A DNA stretch of 64,000 nt from assembly GCF_004345705.1 (NCBI RefSeq), contig NZ_SLWV01000014.1, forward strand, positions 16,880 through 80,879, given 5' to 3'. Below are positions 41,189-49,633 of the stretch, piece by piece (position 1 is the first letter of the stretch; each line of letters begins with the position of its first letter). The notes beneath the pieces are model-generated. The model worked only from the letters and a program-made list of their open reading frames with translations, made no database searches and was not told the origin of the DNA. The position numbers were made by a program, and so were the translations under genes. Source of the stretch: Marinisporobacter balticus (lineage in GTDB: Bacteria; Bacillota; Clostridia; Peptostreptococcales; Thermotaleaceae).

Positions 41189-42043
41189 ATGTTAAATATA
41201 GGGTGCCATTTATCAATATCAAAAGGTTTTTATAAAGCGACACAAGAAGCATTAAGCATCAATGCGAATACTTTTCAATTTTTCACTAGAAATCCAAGAG
41301 GGAGAAAAGCTAAAGACCTTGACTTAGAAGACATGAGAAAATCAAAAGTGCTAATGGAAAAGAATAACTTTGCACCTATTTTAGGGCATGCGCCATATAC
41401 AATGAATTTATGTTCAGCCAAACCAGATATTCGTGAATTTGCAAAGAACATACTAAAAGACGATTTAGAAAGGTTAAGACAGATACCAAATAGTTTATAC
41501 AATTTTCATCCAGGTTCGCATACAGGACAAGGCGTAGAAAAGGGCATCGAACAGATTATTAATGCTTTAAATGAAATAATAACAGAAGATATAGATACTT
41601 GGATTTTACTAGAAACCATGAGCGGAAAAGGAACAGAAGTTGGAAAATCACTTGAAGAACTAAAACAAATTATTGATGGTGTTAAGTATAATAAAATAGG
41701 GTTATGCTTAGATTCGTGTCATTTATATTCAAGTGGTTACGATATCGTAAATAATCTTGATGGTGTTATTGCAGAGATTGATCGTAGGATAGGGATAAAT
41801 AAAATAAAAGCATTTCATTTAAATGATACTAAGCATGAAATAAGCAGTAATAAAGATCGACATGAAATAATAGGAGAGGGAATAATAGGATTGGATGCTA
41901 TTATAAATATTATAAACCATCCTAAATTATTGCATATTCCATTTATATTAGAAACACCTAATGATGTAAAAGGGCATGGAGAAGAAATAAAAGTTTTAAA
42001 ACATAAGCAGAACGTATCTAAACAGTACGAGAAAAACGTATAG
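41189..42043 (+). CDS. nfo: Endonuclease IV (AP endonuclease family 2)
   Basis: This 284-residue zinc-dependent barrel enzyme cuts DNA at abasic sites. Motifs seen are IGCHLSISKGFYKATQEALSI, FQFFTRNPRG, LYNFHPGSHTGQG, ILLETMSGKGTEVGKSLEEL, GLCLDSCHLYSSGYD, FHLNDTKHEISSNKDRHEIIGEG and PFILETPND. Metal-binding His, Glu and Asp residues are kept. The ATG at 41189 is chosen because of GGAGTG; the ATG at 41171 overlaps that site. Confidence 0.95.
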   Translation: MLNIGCHLSISKGFYKATQEALSINANTFQFFTRNPRGRKAKDLDLEDMRKSKVLMEKNNFAPILGHAPYTMNLCSAKPDIREFAKNILKDDLERLRQIPNSLYNFHPGSHTGQGVEKGIEQIINALNEIITEDIDTWILLETMSGKGTEVGKSLEELKQIIDGVKYNKIGLCLDSCHLYSSGYDIVNNLDGVIAEIDRRIGINKIKAFHLNDTKHEISSNKDRHEIIGEGIIGLDAIINIINHPKLLHIPFILETPNDVKGHGEEIKVLKHKQNVSKQYEKNV

Positions 42044-42081
42044 GCATAAAAATAAACATAGGTAGGAACGAAGGTGATATT

Positions 42082-44172
42082 TTGTTAAAAAAAATGAGGA
42101 ATACATCATTACAAGTTAAAATCACCTTTATTTTTGTGACAATGACATTGTTCATTCTTACTATTTTGGGTGTAACCTTTTATTCAAATACCATTGATAC
42201 ACTAAAGGAGTCAAAAGAAAAGGAAATGACAACGATTGCCATTGAAACTGCCAATAAAATTGAACGGTTTTTATTTGAGCGTTCAGCAGATATAAAAGTA
42301 TTATCAGAATCAAAAATTTTGACAATGACGGAAGTACAAGATCGTACGCGACATAATTTCCTGATGAATGTTATGGGGGCTTATCAAACCTATGACAGTA
42401 TCTTTGTCGTGGACTTAGAGGGCAACGTGATACTATCTACTGGGAAAGTACCAGAAATTAAAAAAATGCGAGAAATTTTTGCGGGTACAAAAGCTTATAT
42501 ATCAGATATATTTGAACAGAGCAATGGGGAGAATTTAATATTCTTTTCTAGACCCTTAATAAATGAAGCCGGGATTCATGTGGGTGGTGTAGTAGAAGTC
42601 ATGAATTTTAATTCTATTAAAGAAATCGTTGAGAATGTATCTATTGGAGAGACTGGATATGCCCAACTAAAGATAACAGAATTTATAACCGATATGGGGC
42701 AGAATGAAGGAATGATAGAAATAATAGATGATGGCATCCATTATATTTCTGTTAAAGCACCTGTTCAAGTTTTTCAGCCGCACAAGGCGCAAGGGCATGT
42801 ACAAGTCTTTCAAGCAGAAGAGGAAGCTTACAGAGTCATTGATGATTTTATCAAATATCTTTTGTTAGTATTATTTGTGATTTTTATCTTGTTTACTTTT
42901 TTATCTATCGTCATCTCTAGACTGATTACAGAACCTATAAGAAATTTGATGGATAAAATGAATCAATTGATGAAGGATAATAAGCGATACAATATGAAAA
43001 ATCAAGCGAAAGATGAAATAGAAAATTTAACTTTTTCTTTCGATATTCTTTTTGAGCAATTGAATTTTATGATGCAGATGGTTTTGGAAAAAACAGGGCA
43101 AGCCGCATATATGGATGAAATCAATGAGCATATCAAAGAAATATTTGAAAGTATTCCAAATGGAATTTTGACGATAGATGCGAAAGGTGATATTACATCT
43201 ATCAATCAATCCGCAGCACAGATTTTAAAATTGAGTGATGAGAATCAAAAGCATCTGTCAATTTATGATACAAAAGTTCAAAGGCTTAGAGATTTTCTTA
43301 AGGCACTAGAAAATAGTTTGTTTAATGATATAAAATATAGAGGAGAGATTTGCTATATTTCAGATAAGCAAGAAGGATTAATCCCGATCATCTTTAATAC
43401 GCTTAGACAGACAGATCAAAATGGAGCGTTGATAGGGATGACGGTTATTATGAATGATTTAGAAGAAAAGAAACGGTTTCAAGAGCGTATTTTTAAAGCG
43501 AAAAGATTATCAGAACTTGGGGAACTATCGGCAGGTGTTGCGCATGAAATTCGAAATCCATTGGCATCGATTAAGGGTTATGCTCAGCTTGTACGAATGG
43601 AATTAAATGAAAATGATCAGAGTTATAAAGATTTGAGTATTGTACTTAATGAAGTGGAAAGGCTGGATCGAATCATCGAGAGATTTATGGCTTTTGCACG
43701 ACCTAGTCAACTAGTGAAAACTTGGTTTTCTATGGGGGATTTAATAGATGAGACCATCAAACTTATAGGGAACGAATTTGTTAAAAATCAAGTAAGTGTA
43801 CGTTTTATTAGATGCAAAAATGATCGGATGATGATAGATTACGAGCAAATGAAACAAGTACTCATTAATATTTTAATCAATGGGATTCAAGCTTCTTCTC
43901 GAGGCGATGAAATTCTTGTGAAAACGAGTTGTTTTGAAGAAAAACACCTTTTTCTTATTGAAATTATTGATCAAGGAGATGGAATCAAGGAAGAAATGAT
44001 GGATAAAATTTTTACACCTTTTTATACTACGCGCGAAAAAGGATCGGGGCTAGGGTTATCTATTTCTACACGTATTGTTGAAAATCATAAGGGAATCCTT
44101 GAAATAGATAATTCATTAGATAAAGGTACTCGCGTATTGATTAAATTACCAATGAAGGGAGGATTAAAGTGA
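42082..44172 (+). CDS. Membrane sensor histidine kinase (NtrB-like output)
   Basis: This 696-residue kinase has two membrane helices (about 15-35 and 262-285) flanking an external Cache-type sensor (about 40-255). A HAMP segment (about 285-335), a PAS domain (about 355-465), the HisKA motif (SAGVAHEIRNPLASIKGYAQL) and the ATPase boxes (NILINGIQAS, IEIIDQGDGI, TREKGSGLGLSIS) follow. It begins at a TTG with AAGGTGA and overlaps the NtrC-like regulator gene by four bases, so the two form a pair. The amt gene next door points to nitrogen, but the external sensor means the signal is probably extracellular (inference). Confidence 0.92.
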   Translation: MLKKMRNTSLQVKITFIFVTMTLFILTILGVTFYSNTIDTLKESKEKEMTTIAIETANKIERFLFERSADIKVLSESKILTMTEVQDRTRHNFLMNVMGAYQTYDSIFVVDLEGNVILSTGKVPEIKKMREIFAGTKAYISDIFEQSNGENLIFFSRPLINEAGIHVGGVVEVMNFNSIKEIVENVSIGETGYAQLKITEFITDMGQNEGMIEIIDDGIHYISVKAPVQVFQPHKAQGHVQVFQAEEEAYRVIDDFIKYLLLVLFVIFILFTFLSIVISRLITEPIRNLMDKMNQLMKDNKRYNMKNQAKDEIENLTFSFDILFEQLNFMMQMVLEKTGQAAYMDEINEHIKEIFESIPNGILTIDAKGDITSINQSAAQILKLSDENQKHLSIYDTKVQRLRDFLKALENSLFNDIKYRGEICYISDKQEGLIPIIFNTLRQTDQNGALIGMTVIMNDLEEKKRFQERIFKAKRLSELGELSAGVAHEIRNPLASIKGYAQLVRMELNENDQSYKDLSIVLNEVERLDRIIERFMAFARPSQLVKTWFSMGDLIDETIKLIGNEFVKNQVSVRFIRCKNDRMMIDYEQMKQVLINILINGIQASSRGDEILVKTSCFEEKHLFLIEIIDQGDGIKEEMMDKIFTPFYTTREKGSGLGLSISTRIVENHKGILEIDNSLDKGTRVLIKLPMKGGLK

Positions 44173-45515
44173 AAGATTTAACAATTTTAATAGCAGAAGA
44201 TGAAGAAAATTTAGCGCAGCTATTAGCGCGAATTTTTGAGAATACTGGCTATAAGACACATGTTGTAAACGATGGGGAAACAGCATTATACATAGTAAAA
44301 AACCAACATATTGATATTGTGATAACGGATATACGTATGCCTAGTCTTGATGGTATTTCTCTTTTAAAAGAAATTAAAGCTTTTGATCCTTATATTGAAG
44401 TTCTTGTGATGACGGCTTTTGCAAATGTTGATACAGCTATTGATGCAATAAAGTTAGGTGCAAGAGATTATATCCGTAAGCCTTTTGATATTGATGAAGT
44501 GCTAGAATCAATTGAAAAAGCTGCATTGTTAGTAGGGCATCATTCAGAATATGATGTGCATAAACTAAAAAGTCATGAAATATTAGTTGACAATAGCTTA
44601 TCTATGAAAAAGTTGAAAAAACTAATTAAAAAAGTTGCATGTAGCACAGCAACTGTGAATATATATGGTGAAACGGGTGTAGGAAAAGAATTAGTAGCGA
44701 AAGCAATCCACGAATTAAGCGACCGTAGTAATCAAGCCTTTATTAAAGTGAACTGTTCTGCATTTCCAGAGACACTTTTAGAAAGTGAACTATTCGGCTA
44801 TGAAAAAGGTGCTTTTACAGGAGCCTTTTCACGCAAACTTGGGCGTTTTGAACTTGCTAATGGGGGGACCATTTTTTTAGATGAGATAGGGGACATTTCA
44901 CTAGTCATTCAACTAAAACTTTTGAGAGTGATTCAGCAAAAAGAGTTTGAGCGCTTAGGAAGTATAAAAACTTTACCTTTAGATCTTCGCATAATTACAG
45001 CAACCAATAAAGATCTAAAAGTACTTGTGAAAGAAAAAAAGTTTAGAGAAGATTTGTATTATAGATTGAATGTGATCCCTATTGATGTAGCACCACTGAG
45101 AGAAAGAAAAGAAGATATTCAGGCTTTACTAAATACCTTTATTAGGATAGCTAGTAAAAATAATAAAACCCCGATAAAAAAAATATCCGACGAGGCCCTA
45201 GATGCTTTGATCAATTATCCTTGGCCTGGAAATGTACGCGAACTAGAGAATATTGTTGAAAGAATGATTGTTATTAGTGATGGAAATATCATTGAATTAT
45301 CGGATTTGCCAGAACATATTTTATTAGGGAAAGACAGTGCAAATAATAGTATCTTAAAAGTGCATAAAGATGAAGTGGAAGAACGAATCATTCGGAATGC
45401 GATGCTAGAATCGCAAGGCAATATGACAAAAACTGCAGAAAAATTAGGTATTTCAAGAAGATCCTTGTATCGTAAAATTCATAAATATAGCATGGAGGAT
45501 AAACAGCCGCTTTGA
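44169..45515 (+). CDS. NtrC-family sigma-54 response regulator
   Basis: This 448-residue regulator has a receiver domain with phospho-acceptor Asp54 (VITDIRMPSLDG) and Lys in IRKPF, an AAA+ domain (GETGVGKE, ELFGYEKGAFTGAF, FLDEIGDIS) and a Fis-type helix-turn-helix (TKTAEKLGISRRSLYRKIHKY). It is translationally coupled to the kinase upstream. A tandem palindromic site and a -24/-12 promoter lie between it and amt, so it is the probable activator of amt. It could also act elsewhere. Confidence 0.94.
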   Translation: MKDLTILIAEDEENLAQLLARIFENTGYKTHVVNDGETALYIVKNQHIDIVITDIRMPSLDGISLLKEIKAFDPYIEVLVMTAFANVDTAIDAIKLGARDYIRKPFDIDEVLESIEKAALLVGHHSEYDVHKLKSHEILVDNSLSMKKLKKLIKKVACSTATVNIYGETGVGKELVAKAIHELSDRSNQAFIKVNCSAFPETLLESELFGYEKGAFTGAFSRKLGRFELANGGTIFLDEIGDISLVIQLKLLRVIQQKEFERLGSIKTLPLDLRIITATNKDLKVLVKEKKFREDLYYRLNVIPIDVAPLRERKEDIQALLNTFIRIASKNNKTPIKKISDEALDALINYPWPGNVRELENIVERMIVISDGNIIELSDLPEHILLGKDSANNSILKVHKDEVEERIIRNAMLESQGNMTKTAEKLGISRRSLYRKIHKYSMEDKQPL

Positions 45516-45524
45516 ATATAATGG

Positions 45525-45569
45525 CATATGGGACAAGGTTGTCGTACTGTGACAATTTTGTCCCATATG
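45525..45569 (+). promoter_or_regulatory. Tandem activator site (UAS), also a 19-base inverted repeat
   Basis: Two copies of the dyad GACAAnnTTGTC (45532-45543 and 45551-45562) are 19 bases apart. They sit within a larger inverted repeat, CATATGGGACAAGGTTGTC against its near complement (45551-45569), with 17 of 19 positions paired. The site lies about 56-87 bases before the -24 element of amt. It may double as the terminator of the kinase-regulator operon, but its T run is short. Confidence 0.75.
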
Positions 45570-45617
45570 TTTTCTCGAAATTATGATGTAAAGCAGGTAA
45601 AAACCCGCTTTTTTATT

Positions 45618-45632
45618 TGGCATATTCCTTGC
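45618..45632 (+). promoter_or_regulatory. Sigma-54 promoter of amt
   Basis: TGGCATATTCCTTGC has GG and GC 12 bases apart, fitting the -24/-12 consensus TGGCA-N6-TTGC. It is 47 bases before the amt start. Confidence 0.9.
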
Positions 45633-45678
45633 GTAGACTTATAATGTATCTTAAAAAAACACAAGGGAGGATTTCAAA

Positions 45679-46896
45679 ATGGGTTTTGATACTGGCAGCA
45701 CAGCGTTTATGTTAATCGCTACAAGTTTGGTTATGCTTATGACACCAGGATTGGCATTTTTTTATGGAGGGCTTGTAGGTAGAAAAAATGTTATTACAAT
45801 TATGATGCAAAGTTTTGTTTCATTAGGAATTACGACAATACTTTGGTATACAGTTGGATATTCTCTAAGCTTTAGTGGAGACGTGGGCGGAATTATTGGT
45901 AATTTAGATATGATGTTTTTGAAAGGTGTATCTATTACAGCTGCTTTATCTCCTAGTAATAATATTCCATTAATCGTATTTATTGCTTATCAGATGATGT
46001 TTGCAGTTATCACACCAGCATTAATCACAGGTGCTTTTGCAGATCGCGTAACTTTTAAGGCGTACATGATCTTTCAAATTGTTTGGTTAATGCTAGTATA
46101 TTTTCCATTTACACATATGGTTTGGGGTGGTGGTATTTTAGCGCAATGGGGCGTTCTTGATTTTGCTGGCGGGATCGTTGTTCATGCAACTGCTGGAATG
46201 GCAGCCTTAGCTTCTGTATTTTTCGTTGGAAAACGACACGCTAAGCCCAGTGAACCGCATAATATCCCACTTATTGCAACAGGAACAGCTTTGTTGTGGT
46301 TTGGTTGGTATGGGTTTAATGCTGGAAGCCAGCTTAGTGTGGATAGTATTACAGCATTGGCATTTTTAAATACGGATATTGCGGCATCTTTTGCAGCAAT
46401 TGTATGGTTGATTATTGAATGGAGAGAAACTGGAAAGCCTAAATTTATAGGATTGCTGACAGGTGCTGTGGCAGGATTAGCTACAATTACACCAGCAGCA
46501 GGTTTTGTAAGTACAAATACTGCTGCGTTAATTGGTATTATAGCAGGGGGAGTATGTTATCTAGCAGTTAAACTTAAAAACAAACTCCAATGGGATGACG
46601 CGCTTGATGTATGGGGTGTACATGGGGTAGGTGGTATTTTAGGTGTTGTTTGTTTAGGTGTTTTTAGTAGTACCGCTGTCAATAGTTCTGGTGCTGATGG
46701 ACTAATTTATGGAGGCACTCAATTTTTCTTAGTTGAAATGGGTGCAGTTATTTTTACAGCAGCCTATGCTTTTGTAATCTCTTATGCACTTTTAAAATTA
46801 ATTAACTATATAATACCAGTACGTGTGACAGACGAAGTTCAGGATTTTGGATTAGATATAGAAATTCATGGAGAACATGCTTATTACATTGAGTAA
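45679..46896 (+). CDS. amt: Ammonium transporter Amt
   Basis: This 405-residue Amt/Mep/Rh channel has about 11 membrane segments. Family motifs are MLMTPGLAFFYGGLVGRKN, the pore histidines in FPFTHMVWGGGIL and DVWGVHGVGGILG, and GFNAGSQL. GGGAGG precedes the ATG. No glnB/glnK gene follows, which is less common. Expression is predicted from a sigma-54 promoter under the adjacent NtrC-like regulator. It imports ammonium at low supply. Confidence 0.96.
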   Translation: MGFDTGSTAFMLIATSLVMLMTPGLAFFYGGLVGRKNVITIMMQSFVSLGITTILWYTVGYSLSFSGDVGGIIGNLDMMFLKGVSITAALSPSNNIPLIVFIAYQMMFAVITPALITGAFADRVTFKAYMIFQIVWLMLVYFPFTHMVWGGGILAQWGVLDFAGGIVVHATAGMAALASVFFVGKRHAKPSEPHNIPLIATGTALLWFGWYGFNAGSQLSVDSITALAFLNTDIAASFAAIVWLIIEWRETGKPKFIGLLTGAVAGLATITPAAGFVSTNTAALIGIIAGGVCYLAVKLKNKLQWDDALDVWGVHGVGGILGVVCLGVFSSTAVNSSGADGLIYGGTQFFLVEMGAVIFTAAYAFVISYALLKLINYIIPVRVTDEVQDFGLDIEIHGEHAYYIE

Positions 46897-46975
46897 GTTA
46901 TATAAAATTTGTACAAATAGAGTCGATATAACTTAAACTGAAAAATTATTTTTCTTTATAGATTTAGTGTTACTG

Positions 46976-47012
46976 AATAGGCATTCCCCAAAAGGAATGC
47001 TTATTTTAATAT
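46976..47012 (+). terminator. Terminator of amt
   Basis: AATAGGCATTCC-ccaaa-AGGAATGCTTATT followed by TTAAT, about 80 bases after the stop. The rest of the 316-base gap to 47213 shows nothing else clear. Confidence 0.75.
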
Positions 47013-47212
47013 AAAAATAGTTTTTTGAGTGAGAACAGGAAGGATTCGTTTATAACGTAATAGTAAAAAATAGTAAGTCAATATGATATAATTAAGATCG
47101 AAGTAAAATTATAAGAGATGGCTGAAATGATAAGATATCAAATACATGAAATGAAAGGCGTGCAATACAAATTTTGAGGGATATAGATAAAAATATTTAC
47201 GATATTAGGTAG

Positions 47213-49282
47213 GTGATAACCATTAAAAAAACATTAGCTATTGTAAGTTACAATCCAGAAACAGTAGAGATATATTATGAGCAAATGAAAAGCTTGTTTT
47301 CGGAAAATCTTACGATTGAGAAGTTTTGTATAGGCACTGAAGAGATCCAAAGAGGGATTCAAGCAGATATGGTATTAATGCCATCTTTTGATGCATTTGA
47401 GAAGATTAAAAAATATATTAAAAATAAAAGTGAAATTGTTATTGCTAACAGAACCATATCAAAATCAGGATTAGAGAAAATTATGAATATGGCTGAAGGA
47501 ACACAAGCTTTGTTATTAGATGAAAGTTCTGAAATGGCTGTAGAAATGATTTCCGTAGTCTATCAATTAGGCGCAAGACATGTGGAGTTGATTCCTATTG
47601 ATCCTACATTTAAAGAAAACATTAAAGGTAGAACCATGATCATATTGGGCAAATCAAAATATATACCAGATTTCTCAGGTGAAATCATCAATATTGGAAG
47701 CAGTCTATTAGATATTAATACAATTATTGATATTGGTGTGAAGTTAGGGTTGGATCACCTATTAAATAAACAGAATATCAAAAAAACATATAGAGAAAGT
47801 GTAACGACAAATTTTGGATTGGCTGAAATACTAGGAAGAATCAATAGATTTGAAAGTGAATTAGATATTTTACTTCAAGTTTTAGATGATGGGATGATTG
47901 GAATTAATTCGGAAGGGATTGTTTATTCATATAATGAAAGTGCAGAAAAGATTATTGGGAATAAAAAACAAGAAGTTTTAGGGAAAGATGGTTTAAGAGT
48001 ATTGGATCAAATTCCTTTTAAATATGTGCTTCGTACCTTGAAATCAGTGAAAGAAGAACTGATAAAAATAAATGGCTATGATGTGATTGTATCTGTTGAT
48101 CCAATCATTCATTCAGATAGATTATATGGAGCGGTTGCAATCTTTAAGAAATTTAGTGACACAGAAGAGAAGCAACATAAATTAAGGGTACAGCTTATTG
48201 GAAAAGGACATAAAGCCAAATACGCATTTGAAGACATTTTGGGAAGTAGTGAATCTATTCATAAATGTAGGGATATCGCAAAAAGAATGGCAAAATCCAA
48301 TTCATCTATTTTAATTAGTGGAGAAAGCGGCACAGGAAAAGAATTATTTGCCCATGCAATACATAAAAGTTCAAAAAGAAAAGATTTTCAATTTGTAGCA
48401 GTGAATTGTGGGGCGTTTCCAGAAAGTCTTTTGGAAAGTGAATTGTTTGGATATGAAGAGGGCGCTTTTACAGGAGCTAGAAAGGGTGGAAAACTAGGAC
48501 TTTTTGAACTAGCGCATAAAGGGACGCTGTTTCTTGATGAAATGGGTGAAATGCCCCTAAATCTTCAAAAACGTCTTTTGAGAGTTTTGCAAGAAAGAGA
48601 AGTCATGCGTGTTGGAGGAGATCGATTGATTCATATTGATATCAGAATTATAGCTGCTACAAATAGAGATTTAAAAGAAATGGTGAAACGAGGAGAATTT
48701 AGAGAGGATCTATATTTTCGATTAAATGTACTTCCATTAAATATTCCTCCTTTAAGAAGTAGACAGGAAGATATATTGCTATTTTTTGATGCAATGAGAA
48801 AGGAGTTTAATAGTCATTTTTATTTTACCCCAAAAGCAGAAGCAACTTTATTAAACTATAGTTGGAAAGGAAATGTGAGAGAACTTAGAAATTGTATTGA
48901 ATATCTTGCAAATCTAGAGTTAGATGAGGTGGATGTGAAAGATTTACCATTTGTATATGAAGAAATAACAAAGGAGGGTATTTTTGATCAAGAAGAGAGA
49001 CGATTAATGGATGCATTTTTGGAGGAAATAGGAAAAAACATTTCTAAATACATATTTGTTTTAGAACAATTAAATAAAAGTTATCATGAACAGATAAGAT
49101 TAGGAAGAAGAAGTATTTATCAACTAGCAAGACAACAAGGTCTGTTTATAAGTGAACAGGAAATAAGAAGAATATTCATAGATCTCGAAAAGTTCTTGAT
49201 GGTGGAAATATTTAAAGGAAGAAGTGGTACAACCATAACGGATTATGGGATGAGGGTTTTTAAATATTTGAGAACAAATTAA
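47213..49282 (+). CDS. PrpR_N-type sigma-54-dependent activator
   Basis: This 689-residue activator has an N-terminal PrpR_N-like sensor (about 8-195), as in propionate and related catabolic regulators. A PAS domain (about 220-320), an AAA+ domain (GESGTGKE, ELFGYEEGAFTGARKGG, FLDEMGEMP) and a C-terminus that is not the usual Fis helix-turn-helix follow. The end (RRSIYQLARQQGLFISEQEIRRIF, then KGRSGTTITDYG) looks like a winged-helix module. It starts at a GTG. The next operon, iorAB, has a sigma-54 promoter and is the likely target. Confidence 0.9.
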   Translation: MITIKKTLAIVSYNPETVEIYYEQMKSLFSENLTIEKFCIGTEEIQRGIQADMVLMPSFDAFEKIKKYIKNKSEIVIANRTISKSGLEKIMNMAEGTQALLLDESSEMAVEMISVVYQLGARHVELIPIDPTFKENIKGRTMIILGKSKYIPDFSGEIINIGSSLLDINTIIDIGVKLGLDHLLNKQNIKKTYRESVTTNFGLAEILGRINRFESELDILLQVLDDGMIGINSEGIVYSYNESAEKIIGNKKQEVLGKDGLRVLDQIPFKYVLRTLKSVKEELIKINGYDVIVSVDPIIHSDRLYGAVAIFKKFSDTEEKQHKLRVQLIGKGHKAKYAFEDILGSSESIHKCRDIAKRMAKSNSSILISGESGTGKELFAHAIHKSSKRKDFQFVAVNCGAFPESLLESELFGYEEGAFTGARKGGKLGLFELAHKGTLFLDEMGEMPLNLQKRLLRVLQEREVMRVGGDRLIHIDIRIIAATNRDLKEMVKRGEFREDLYFRLNVLPLNIPPLRSRQEDILLFFDAMRKEFNSHFYFTPKAEATLLNYSWKGNVRELRNCIEYLANLELDEVDVKDLPFVYEEITKEGIFDQEERRLMDAFLEEIGKNISKYIFVLEQLNKSYHEQIRLGRRSIYQLARQQGLFISEQEIRRIFIDLEKFLMVEIFKGRSGTTITDYGMRVFKYLRTN

Positions 49283-49326
49283 AGGGTTAAAAGGTATTGG
49301 ATAGTGATACCTTTTAACCCTTTAAT
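49278..49326 (+). terminator. Terminator after the PrpR_N-type activator gene
   Basis: ATTAAAGGGTTAAAAGGTAT-tggatagtg-ATACCTTTTAACCCTTTAAT is a perfect 20-pair stem that begins within the stop codon. The T run is short, so it may act as a strong hairpin terminator or boundary. Confidence 0.75.
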
Positions 49327-49537
49327 TTGTTGTATCGCGTTACCTTTTAATAAGGATTCTTAAAGTTATTTATTTTATATTTTATAAAAAAGAATGTGAT
49401 TAAAATAATTTGTTTTGCGTATATTCCAGTAATGAGTGGACTTGTATAAGGATTAACATCCTATATTTGCGGATCATCTATAAAGGGTGTAATGGGATTA
49501 TTTATATTTTGATAAAAGATTTTATTAAAAAAGCGAT
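49327..49537 (+). other. Gene-free stretch before iorAB
   Basis: AT-rich sequence lies between the activator terminator and the sigma-54 promoter. The short dyad AGGAT-taac-ATCCT near 49448 could be an activator site, but the support is weak. Confidence 0.5.
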
Positions 49538-49552
49538 TGGCATAGTATTTGC
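49538..49552 (+). promoter_or_regulatory. Sigma-54 promoter of iorAB
   Basis: TGGCATAGTATTTGC, with GG and GC 12 bases apart, fits the -24/-12 consensus. It lies 81 bases before iorA and directly downstream of a sigma-54 activator gene. Confidence 0.9.
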
Positions 49553-49633
49553 AATATAACAATCTGATTCTAAATATTCTGATAAAAATCTGATGGTTTT
49601 ATGTGCGTTTAAAATAGTAAGGGAGGAAATAGA

